From the NCBI GenBank assembly GCA_963578625.1, contig CAUZEO010000124.1, positions 1 through 13,523 of the forward strand: a DNA stretch of 13,523 nt, written 5' to 3'. The position numbers and the translations under genes were made by a program. Within the stretch, counting starts at the first letter, position 1. Every line of letters begins with the position of its first letter. Shown here piece by piece: positions 7,578 to 13,523 of this stretch. This stretch comes from CAUZEO01 sp963578625. GTDB taxonomy: Bacteria; Verrucomicrobiota; Kiritimatiellia; SLOV01. The notes beneath the pieces were generated by a model. The model worked only from the letters and a program-made list of their open reading frames with translations. It searched no databases and was not told the origin of the DNA.

Positions 7578-8963
7578 CTAGTTATCGTCTTCCTGGGATT
7601 TCTTGTGCACGATTTCCCGAATTTCAAAAATCGAAATCATCGGAACCCATCGCATGAAGATACACATGGCAAACAAGAAAAACCCGATCGTCCCGATGTA
7701 GAGCATCCAGTCCCATTTCGTCCCCGCGTACATGTCCCAGGACGAGGGCATGTAATCACGGTGCAGGCTTTGCACCACGATGACAAAGCGCTCCAGCCAC
7801 ATCCCGACGCCGACGACCAGCGTGATCAACCAAAGAATCACCGCATTCATCCGAATACGCCGGAGCCACAACAACTGGGGAATAATTCCGTTGCAAATGA
7901 TGAGCAGCCAGTACTGAAAGGCGTAAGGCCCGAAGTACCGGTTCTTCATGACCGCTTCCTCGTACAGGGCGCCGCTGTAGTACCCGAAAAACGCCTCGGT
8001 CAGGTAGCCGTAGACGACAATCAAGCCGGTGGCCAACATGATCTTCGCCATGTTGTCGATGTGGCGATCGGTTATGATGTGCTCAAGGTTGTACCATTTT
8101 CTCACCGGGATCATGAAGGTGAGCACCATGGCGAAGCCCGCGTAAATGGCGCCGGCCACGAAGTACGGCGGGAAAATCGTGGTGTGCCATCCCGGCACCA
8201 GGGAGATCGCGAAATCGAGGGAGACCACGCTGTGCACCGAAACCACCAGCGGAGTGGAAAGGCCGGCCAGGAGGAGATACGCGATCTCGTACCGGTGCCA
8301 ATGTCGAGCCGAACCGCGCCACCCCAGCGCAAAAATCCCGAAGACGGTTCGCGCAACCTTGGTTTTGGCGCGGTCCCGCATGGTGGCCAGGTCGGGGATC
8401 AGCCCGGTGAACCAGAACACCAGGGAAATGATCAGATAGGTCGTCACCGCAAAGACGTCCCAGATCAATGGACTGCGGAACTGGGGCCACAGACCCATCG
8501 TATTCGGATACGGCATCAACCAGTAGAAAACCCACGGACGTCCCAGGTGAAGAAGCGGGAACATGCCGGCGCAGGCGACAGCAAAGAGCGTCATCGCTTC
8601 CGCGAACCGGTTGATCGCCGTCCGCCACTGCTGTTTGAAAAGGAAAAGGATCGCCGAAATCAACGTTCCCGCGTGGCCGATTCCAATCCACCATACGAAA
8701 TTGATAATGGCAAAGCCCCAGGCAACCGGAATATTCAGCCCCCACACGCCGACCCCGTTCAAGAGGAGCCAGGTGATCGACATCATCAGGCAGCCAACCC
8801 CCATGAAGCCCACTGCCGTCGCGATGTACCACTGTTTCGGAACGTGTCCGGACAGCACCACATCCGCTACCGACGCGCCGACCGTCTCGTAAGTCTGCCC
8901 GGGTGCAATCACCGGCGACACTTCGCCCAGCACGCTCGGTCTATCTATCGGCTCGTTTGCCAT
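7578..8963 (-). CDS. actC: Alternative complex III quinol-oxidising membrane subunit ActC (NrfD family)
   Basis: A 461-residue polytopic membrane protein of the NrfD/PsrC family with about ten helices. It is the subunit proposed to bind and oxidise the quinol in alternative complex III. Conserved-looking polar residues in or near membrane segments include H97 in GIGHAGTLISA, H139 in LLHLGRPWVF, D169 in SPLIWDVFAV, H244 and D250 in SVHSVVSLDF and H260 in PGWHTTIFPPYF. These blocks are typical of ActC and distinguish it from generic NrfD proteins. Its ATG overlaps the actB stop by one base (TGATG), so translation is probably coupled to actB. An AAGGAA sequence lies about 13 bases upstream. The long plus-strand open frame opposite it is a shadow. 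Confidence 0.96.
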   Translation of the reverse strand: MANEPIDRPSVLGEVSPVIAPGQTYETVGASVADVVLSGHVPKQWYIATAVGFMGVGCLMMSITWLLLNGVGVWGLNIPVAWGFAIINFVWWIGIGHAGTLISAILFLFKQQWRTAINRFAEAMTLFAVACAGMFPLLHLGRPWVFYWLMPYPNTMGLWPQFRSPLIWDVFAVTTYLIISLVFWFTGLIPDLATMRDRAKTKVARTVFGIFALGWRGSARHWHRYEIAYLLLAGLSTPLVVSVHSVVSLDFAISLVPGWHTTIFPPYFVAGAIYAGFAMVLTFMIPVRKWYNLEHIITDRHIDNMAKIMLATGLIVVYGYLTEAFFGYYSGALYEEAVMKNRYFGPYAFQYWLLIICNGIIPQLLWLRRIRMNAVILWLITLVVGVGMWLERFVIVVQSLHRDYMPSSWDMYAGTKWDWMLYIGTIGFFLFAMCIFMRWVPMISIFEIREIVHKKSQEDDN

Positions 8964-11900
8964 CAGCCGTGGTCGTTTCCTTCATCGCTCGATTGTTCAG
9001 GGTGCCCGGCGCCACCCCCATTCAATGCGGGATTCGGATTTCGAACCTTCGCATGGTAGGTAGTGCGGGGCCGCGTGTTCAACTCCGCCAACATTCCGTA
9101 ATTCAATCCGCTCTTGCGCGCCTTGGCGATCTTGCTGTCCGGGTCATTCATATTCCCGAACACGATGGCCTGCGTCGGGCACACCTGTTGGCACGCAGTG
9201 ACAATTTCACCGTCCCCGATCGGCCGGTTGCCTTCGCGCTTTGCCTTGATCCGGGTCCGGTTGATGCGCTGCACACAGTACGTGCACTTTTCCATCACGC
9301 CCCGGTACCGGACCGTGACATCCGGATTCCGAACAGCTTTTCGCCACTCTTCCTTGTCGTCCGCGTACTTGAAGAAGTTAAACCTGCGCACCTTGTAGGG
9401 GCAGTTGTTGCTGCAGTAGCGCGTGCCGACACAGCGGTTGTAGACCATCTGGTTGAGTCCTTCGGCGCTGTGCACCGTGGCCCCAACCGGACAAACGGTT
9501 TCGCACGGCGCAGTCTCACAATGCATGCAGGGGACCGGCTGGTTATGAACCTTCGGGTTCTCGACATCCCCTTCGAAATACTTGTCGACACGAATCCAAT
9601 GCATCTCGCGCGCGGCCAGGACCTGGTCCTTTCCGACAACCGGGATGTTGTTCTCGGCCTGGCACGCGATGGTGCAGGCATTGCATCCGATACACTTCGA
9701 CAAATCAATCGCCATGGCCCACGCATTCTCGGTGCCGGCGGCACTGTAGTCGTACTTCTGCTTGTACAGCGTCATGTCGCCGGGCGGCGTGTGGCCCACT
9801 TCGTGGACGAATCCGGGATGCTCGGGGTGCTTTGTATATTCGCTTATCGTCCCCTCACGGTAGTGATGACGACCCTTGATCTTGTCCCACTCCTGCACCG
9901 TCGGATGGTGTTGGGTGGTAGCCAACATGTGAATCGCGCCGGTTCGCTTTACGTCTAAGTCGGCAACGGTCCAGGATGCGCTTGCAGTGCGAAGGACATT
10001 GACGTCGGTTCCCACCGCTTTCCCGTCTTCGGCGGCGACGCGCCCCCCGTGCATCCGTCCGTAGCCAAGCGCCACCGTGATGGACCGGGGAGCATGGCCA
10101 GGCGCCACCATGACCGGCAGGATAATGGACTGTTCGCCCTTCGTGATTTTGACGGTGGGCGCTTTTTCGATGGCCCGGGCCCCACGCTGGGTATCGATTC
10201 CCAGTTCGTCCGCGGTTGACTTGCTCATCAGCGCTGCGTTGTCCCAGGTCAGGGAAGTGATTGGTCGAGGCAATTCCTGCAGCCAGCCGTTATTAGCGAA
10301 CCTCCCGTCGTAGGTCGCAGGATCCGCGCGGAAATTAAGCTCGATGCCTTCCGCGGCGGGTGCGGGTGCCGGAAGATCCGAAGTAATCGAAGTACTCGTC
10401 CGCTTCCTCGATGATAGCGCATCGATGGAGTTTGGCGATGCCGCGGAGCCGGCAATCACCCCGTCATGCAACGCACGGCGCCAGGCTTTTTCGTCGTCTG
10501 TAAGAAGCCCTCTTTCCTTCCAGTATTCCTGGAGCACGTCAATCGCACGCATCCCTGCGTTCCCTGCCAGGGCGGCAAGCACTTCGTGAATGGAATTGCC
10601 TCCGTAGATCGGCTCGATCAACGGCTGTACAATCGACTCGGTCCCGTCGAAGGCACGTGCGTCGCTCCAGGCTTCCAGGTAGTGGGCCTCGGGAATGTGC
10701 CAGTGACAATGGCGGCCGGTTTCGTCGAAATAGAGGCCGAAGTGAATCAGATTCGGGACGCTCCCCATCGCGTCTTCAAACCCGAGGTCCGAGGGGGCCT
10801 CGTAGACGGGATTTACGCCGAGCATGACCAGCGTCGTTACTTCTCCCGCTTTCATGGCCTCAGTCAGGGCGGTGATCGATTTTGTCTGGTTCTCGGCCCG
10901 CGCGGCCACCGGCCGAATGTGCGTGACCGTATGTCCGTCGTTACCAAGTTCGTGATTGATCGCGTGAACGAGCGCATGAACAACCGGCGGTTGCGCATCC
11001 CCGGCCACCACGATGCTGCTGCCTTTGTGCGCCTTCAAATCGTTGATGGCCGCCTGTAGAAATGCATCAAACGCTTCCACGGTATCTTCGCCGTCCACCT
11101 GCACTCCGACCCCGCGTGCTACGGCGCGCGTCACCGCTTCCATGTCGCTCGATCGAACCGGCACCCGGTGGTCCGCGGAGGCTCCAGTTACTGAAGGATT
11201 CGTTTCCGCGACATAAATCCGGTTCATCCTGTCCGGTTCATCCGGGTTCCTGCGCGAAGCAACGTCACGCGCGGGCCGGGCAAACGCGAGGCTGGAAACC
11301 ATGAAGTCCGCGTCAAGGGAAAGCACGATGTCGGCCTTTGCGTAATCGTAAACGGTATCGACCGCCTTGCCGAACGCAAGCTTCGCCCCCACCACAACAT
11401 TGTCGCGATTCAGCGATTCGTACTGGTGCCAGGTCGAGGCGGGATAAAGCTCCTGGATGGCCTTGAGCTGCGTGGCGGCGGTCGGTGAAGTTATTGTGCC
11501 GGTGAGAATTCTCAGGCCACGGCCCTGGCCTGACGCTTCATCCGCGAGCATCCCCTCAAGGTCCCCGAGAAAACGTTGCCAGGTGCTGGGCCGGCCCATT
11601 TTCCTTGGCGTTTTTGAGCGGTCAGGATCGTAGAGCCCGAGAACGGAGGCCTGGGCAAAAGTGTCGGTCGAACCGAGGCTGGCCGGATGATTCGGGTTTC
11701 CTTCCACCTTGGTCGGACGGCCCAGGTGACTTTCCACCAGAACTCCCTGGGCATACCCGCCCAGGCAGAAAACGGTTGCAAACAGCAGGGGCTGCCCGGG
11801 AACAGCTTCCTCCGGGGGCTTTACGTAGGGCACAATCAGCTCGCTGGGTTGCTTTGTGCACGCCGTTAGTCCGCCCAGCGCCATCGACGCGCCCATCACC

Positions 11901-12112
11901 TTGATAAATCCTCGGCGGCTGACATCATCCCAACCACTGGTCACCGGCGGAAATGCCGATTCGGCAAGTTCGCCGGGATCGGGCGGGTTGTTCAACTCCT
12001 CCAGGTTTCGCCAGAAGAACTGGCCGCCGTCCTGCACATTTTTATCCTCGCCGGTCGCCTGCGATACAATAGCCTGTGCGCCTTGAAGACTTTCACTGTT
12101 CGTTTTTTTCAT
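8963..12112 (-). CDS. actB: Alternative complex III iron-sulfur subunit ActB (molybdopterin-oxidoreductase-like fusion)
   Basis: A 1049-residue fusion of a molybdopterin-oxidoreductase-like domain (about 100-740) with a DmsB-like iron-sulfur domain (about 800-1000). In alternative complex III the first domain is known to lack the molybdenum cofactor. A twin-arginine motif, SRRGFIK, starts at residue 65, preceded by an extension containing FWRNLEEL, the pattern of the extended TAT-variant family; C85 in GGLTAC could be lipidated. Fifteen cluster cysteines are visible: 807, 810, 813, 817; 862, 865, 870, 874; 894, 900, 904; 943, 946; 974, 978. In the third group CVGTRYC has Thr where a fourth Cys would be, matching three [4Fe-4S] and one [3Fe-4S] cluster. 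The open frame extends to a TTG at 12121, but I use the ATG at 12112, which overlaps the actA stop as ATGA. Confidence 0.96.
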   Translation of the reverse strand: MKKTNSESLQGAQAIVSQATGEDKNVQDGGQFFWRNLEELNNPPDPGELAESAFPPVTSGWDDVSRRGFIKVMGASMALGGLTACTKQPSELIVPYVKPPEEAVPGQPLLFATVFCLGGYAQGVLVESHLGRPTKVEGNPNHPASLGSTDTFAQASVLGLYDPDRSKTPRKMGRPSTWQRFLGDLEGMLADEASGQGRGLRILTGTITSPTAATQLKAIQELYPASTWHQYESLNRDNVVVGAKLAFGKAVDTVYDYAKADIVLSLDADFMVSSLAFARPARDVASRRNPDEPDRMNRIYVAETNPSVTGASADHRVPVRSSDMEAVTRAVARGVGVQVDGEDTVEAFDAFLQAAINDLKAHKGSSIVVAGDAQPPVVHALVHAINHELGNDGHTVTHIRPVAARAENQTKSITALTEAMKAGEVTTLVMLGVNPVYEAPSDLGFEDAMGSVPNLIHFGLYFDETGRHCHWHIPEAHYLEAWSDARAFDGTESIVQPLIEPIYGGNSIHEVLAALAGNAGMRAIDVLQEYWKERGLLTDDEKAWRRALHDGVIAGSAASPNSIDALSSRKRTSTSITSDLPAPAPAAEGIELNFRADPATYDGRFANNGWLQELPRPITSLTWDNAALMSKSTADELGIDTQRGARAIEKAPTVKITKGEQSIILPVMVAPGHAPRSITVALGYGRMHGGRVAAEDGKAVGTDVNVLRTASASWTVADLDVKRTGAIHMLATTQHHPTVQEWDKIKGRHHYREGTISEYTKHPEHPGFVHEVGHTPPGDMTLYKQKYDYSAAGTENAWAMAIDLSKCIGCNACTIACQAENNIPVVGKDQVLAAREMHWIRVDKYFEGDVENPKVHNQPVPCMHCETAPCETVCPVGATVHSAEGLNQMVYNRCVGTRYCSNNCPYKVRRFNFFKYADDKEEWRKAVRNPDVTVRYRGVMEKCTYCVQRINRTRIKAKREGNRPIGDGEIVTACQQVCPTQAIVFGNMNDPDSKIAKARKSGLNYGMLAELNTRPRTTYHAKVRNPNPALNGGGAGHPEQSSDEGNDHG

Positions 12113-12774
12113 CGGTGGCAAATCCAGCAGTCTGTGAGGCGTAGGTTCCGTTGATCCACGCCGTATGCTTCAACAAGCTTGGGCCCTTCTTCGGCCTGGC
12201 TCATTCCGTCGGGCCACTCCCAGGTCATATTAGTGACCTCTTCCCGCGGCCTGACAAATTTTTCCGGATTCCGGTGGCAATCCACGCACCATTTCATGAA
12301 CAGGGGGTGTTCACGCCAGACCAGCGGCATGTTGTCGACGCGACCATGGCAGGTGACGCAAGCGACCCCGCGATTTACGTGAATACTATGGTCAAAATAG
12401 ACGAAGTCCGGAAGATCGTGCACTCGGACCCACTCCAGCGATTCGCCTGTGCGCCAGCTTTCCCGCACCGGCTCAAGCATCGGGCTGTCGGTCCAGATCT
12501 GGTTGTGACAATTCATGCAGATCCTGGTTGGCGGAATATTGGCAAAGCTCGAGTCCTCCACCGTGGTGTGGCAATATCGGCAATCAATGCCCAGACTCGT
12601 GTGGTGCTTGTGACTGAACGGCACGGGCTGCGACCGTGGCAGTTCGGTGTAGCGGACATAGGGGGAGCGATGTATCGCATCCAGCGCGCAAAGCCCACCC
12701 ACAGCTAGAAACACAAAAACGACCAAACTGAACTTGGCTAAGGTATTGGCACTCGGACCAAAGACCTGTGGCAT
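12109..12774 (-). CDS. actA: Alternative complex III pentaheme cytochrome c subunit ActA
   Basis: A 221-residue cytochrome with one N-terminal membrane helix (about 14-34) and five CXXCH heme motifs: CRYCH (65-69), CMNCH (86-90), CVTCH (139-143), CVDCH (163-167) and CWICH (216-220). Further histidines that could be axial ligands include those in SHKHH (54-58), H129, H132 and H156. Five hemes match the pentaheme ActA of Rhodothermus-type alternative complex III. The protein carries electrons on the periplasmic side from ActB towards ActE and the oxidase. It is the first gene of the operon. The ATG is preceded by the purine-rich GTAGGGAGAGGGA. The last heme motif ends one residue before the stop, and its codons directly abut the actB start. 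Confidence 0.95.
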   Translation of the reverse strand: MPQVFGPSANTLAKFSLVVFVFLAVGGLCALDAIHRSPYVRYTELPRSQPVPFSHKHHTSLGIDCRYCHTTVEDSSFANIPPTRICMNCHNQIWTDSPMLEPVRESWRTGESLEWVRVHDLPDFVYFDHSIHVNRGVACVTCHGRVDNMPLVWREHPLFMKWCVDCHRNPEKFVRPREEVTNMTWEWPDGMSQAEEGPKLVEAYGVDQRNLRLTDCWICHR

Positions 12775-12881
12775 TCCCTCTCCCTACAATTCACAGAGAC
12801 TAAATGAAAGATCAACACGTACTGGAGCGCCGCAGGTGAGGTGGGCCGACACCGACCAAAAACGATCCGATTTCTGGAAAA
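12775..12881 (-). other. Putative 5' leader of the act-cox operon
   Basis: About 107 bases between the candidate promoter and the actA ATG. The part next to actA gives GTAGGGAGAGGGA on the minus strand, a purine-rich ribosome binding region. I found no strong hairpin, riboswitch or small ORF in it. The transcript start is inferred from the candidate -10 box, so the outer limit is uncertain. Confidence 0.35.
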
Positions 12882-12946
12882 CTCGGGCACTATAATCAGA
12901 ACCTGCGGAGGAGATCAACATACATAAATAAAAAAAAATCCGATTT
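12865..12946. repeat. 9-bp direct repeat flanking the candidate promoter
   Basis: The sequence ATCCGATTT occurs at 12865-12873 and again at 12938-12946 on the plus strand, 73 bases apart, one copy on each side of the candidate promoter. It could be a pair of binding sites for a regulator, but a 9-bp repeat in this length can also arise by chance. Confidence 0.3.
12889..12918 (-). promoter_or_regulatory. Candidate sigma-70-type promoter for the act-cox operon
   Basis: On the minus strand, TTGATC (12913-12918) is followed after 18 bases by TATAGT (12889-12894). These match the -35 and -10 consensus at 4 of 6 and 5 of 6 positions. An AT-rich tract with nine consecutive T residues lies just upstream (about 12920-12945) and could act as an UP element. 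It points at actA with a leader of about 107 bases, and no other gene lies between. This is a sequence match only; short AT-rich matches occur by chance. Confidence 0.35.
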
Positions 12947-13069
12947 GTTTCAGATTCCCTCTCACCGCCGCAGCCAGGATATTCGGCTCTGACCTGAATG
13001 GTAGGTTGATGAGGGCGAATTTGGGGACATTGCTTCGGATGTGCCGTTGCCTGAGTTTGGGAATGCGCC

Positions 13070-13103
13070 GTCGCGGCTCCGCCACGACTTCGCCCTTCGT
13101 GGC
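13070..13103. repeat. Two overlapping, mutually exclusive hairpins
   Basis: On the plus strand GTCGCGGC (13070-13077) can pair with GCCACGAC (13081-13088), an 8-bp stem with one G-T pair and a TCC loop. The second arm overlaps GCCACGA (13081-13087), which pairs perfectly with TCGTGGC (13097-13103) across a 9-base loop. Only one stem can form at a time. Neither is followed by a T-run on either strand, so these are not intrinsic terminators. Confidence 0.6.
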
Positions 13104-13201
13104 TTCGTCAGGCTCCACTCTGCCACCGCACACCAAATCTTGCTCCGCTGAACTCCCTTCATCAGGTTGCGATCAGCCTACGCTTCGCGCTTCACTTATC
13201 T

Positions 13202-13223
13202 GGGCCCGGCAAGCCGCCGGCCC
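13202..13223. repeat. GC-rich imperfect inverted repeat
   Basis: GGGCC at 13202-13206 pairs with GGCCC at 13219-13223, with a partly complementary centre (GGC at 13208-13210 and GCC at 13213-13215). It marks the boundary between the GC-rich repeat-like segment and the AT-rich DNA beyond. No T-run follows on either strand, so it is not a typical terminator. Confidence 0.45.
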
Positions 13224-13330
13224 GAGAACGGGATGACCCTATTGCCGTGAATCTGAGAATCCGTGTTCCCAAATCAAACACTTCAATTCCGCCTTAACGT
13301 TTTAATTTTCGTAACAAATGCACAGATTGA

Positions 13331-13340
13331 TGAATATTCA
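13331..13340. promoter_or_regulatory. Perfect 10-bp palindrome, possible operator
   Basis: TGAATATTCA is a perfect palindrome in the AT-rich part of the intergenic region, about 20 bases left of a TTGACA at 13361-13366. It could be a binding site for a dimeric regulator of a gene to the right. A 10-bp palindrome in AT-rich DNA is not rare, so this is a weak call. Confidence 0.2.
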
Positions 13341-13493
13341 GTCATTTTCGGAAACATATCTTGACAATTCCCATCGTATTTGCTGGTTTATCGATGCAGA
13401 TCTAACTTATTCCGCAGAACACCCATATTAATAAGTCATTATGCGTCGTTTGTGGCATATGGTCTGCTCGATTGCGACCTCACCTGTCGTAAC

Positions 13494-13523
13494 ATGAAGC
13501 AGAAAACCAACAGCACTCTCATC
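13494..13523 (+). CDS. Possible start of a divergent gene, cut by the window edge
   Basis: An ATG at 13494 opens a plus-strand frame, MKQKTNSTLI, that runs off the window. The same frame has no stop from 13365 onward, so a GTG at 13452 or TTG at 13380 could also be the start. There is no Shine-Dalgarno sequence before the ATG. It overlaps as ATGA with a tiny 18-codon frame (13441-13497). A minus-strand frame is also open from the right edge down to a stop at 13428-13430, so the orientation of whatever lies to the right cannot be decided here. Ten residues are too few to suggest a function. Confidence 0.2.
   Translation, partial: MKQKTNSTLI

Larger units (their letters stand above)
13000..13225. 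repeat. GC-rich hairpin-forming intergenic segment, probably a dispersed repeat
   Basis: This stretch differs in texture from both the coding region and the AT-rich DNA to its right. It contains repeated short units of the type CTTCG, CTCCG and GTGGC, and several nested inverted repeats. All six frames give only short, low-complexity, Arg/Ser-rich open frames, such as a 66-codon minus-strand frame at 12962-13162, with no ribosome binding site worth trusting. I recall similar short ORFs being annotated many times in Verrucomicrobia-like genomes, which would fit a multi-copy intergenic element, but I cannot check copy number here. It lies about 225 bases upstream of actA. Confidence 0.4.

Noticed and set aside
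7605..9059. A 484-codon plus-strand open frame opposite actC
   Set aside because: Antisense to a well-recognised NrfD-family gene, with a His/Arg/Pro/Asp-rich composition typical of shadow frames; no ribosome binding site of note.
8963..12112. A catalytic molybdopterin enzyme
   Set aside because: The gene order and the fused iron-sulfur domain with the CVGTRYC group identify ActB, whose molybdopterin-like domain is known to lack the cofactor.
12891..12896. A plus-strand TATAAT suggesting a divergent promoter
   Set aside because: No suitable plus-strand -35 or downstream plus-strand gene is nearby; the same bases serve better as part of the minus-strand -10 for actA.
12915..13236. Small ORFs of 66-76 codons in the intergenic region, on both strands
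   Set aside because: They overlap each other inside the hairpin-rich segment, have low-complexity products and lack ribosome binding sites; better explained as repeat-derived.
13361..13389. A plus-strand promoter starting at TTGACA
   Set aside because: The -35 is perfect but no hexamer at 16-19 bases spacing resembles TATAAT (best is GTTTAT, 3 of 6).
12775..13523. CRISPR array, tRNA or transposon ends in the intergenic region
   Set aside because: No regularly spaced repeats, no cloverleaf with a TTC-loop pattern, and no transposase fragment or terminal inverted repeat pair was seen.

Overview
The window is almost entirely one respiratory operon read from the minus strand. Twelve genes run from about 12774 down to 2, with gaps of 19 bases or less or overlaps of 1 to 8 bases. 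In transcription order they are actA, actB, actC, actD, actE and actF (alternative complex III, a quinol:cytochrome c/oxidase oxidoreductase); an unnamed 145-residue membrane-anchored protein; a SCO1/SenC-type copper chaperone; then coxB, coxA, coxC and coxD (a caa3-type, A2-subfamily cytochrome c oxidase whose subunit II carries a fused cytochrome c).

Together these genes describe a complete electron path. Quinol is oxidised at the NrfD-like membrane subunits ActC/ActF. Electrons pass through the iron-sulfur clusters of ActB and the c-hemes of ActA and ActE to the cytochrome c domain fused to CoxB, then to CuA, heme a and the heme a3-CuB centre of CoxA, where oxygen is reduced. No bc1 genes are present, and none of the usual heme A synthesis genes (ctaA, ctaB) or a ctaG/cox11 gene is in the window. 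Joint transcription suggests the two complexes are made in step and may form a supercomplex, as is known for alternative complex III in other bacteria.

The organism is a Gram-negative-type aerobe of moderate to high GC. The gene order, the SCO protein with a C-terminal membrane helix and the unnamed protein between actF and SCO fit Verrucomicrobiota or related Planctomycetota/Acidobacteriota-like lineages. I favour Verrucomicrobiota, but this is a judgement from gene style, not proof.

The stretch 12775-13523 has no convincing complete gene. Nearest the operon it holds a leader with a candidate sigma-70-type promoter. At about 13000-13225 is a GC-rich, hairpin-forming segment that looks like a dispersed intergenic repeat. 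Beyond 13250 it becomes AT-rich, with a perfect 10-bp palindrome and an open plus-strand frame that runs off the right edge and could be the start of a divergent gene.

I do not see an undescribed system of the defence or mobile type. The most open biological questions here are the unnamed 145-residue protein, the histidine-rich insertion in CoxC and the repeat-like segment upstream of the operon.
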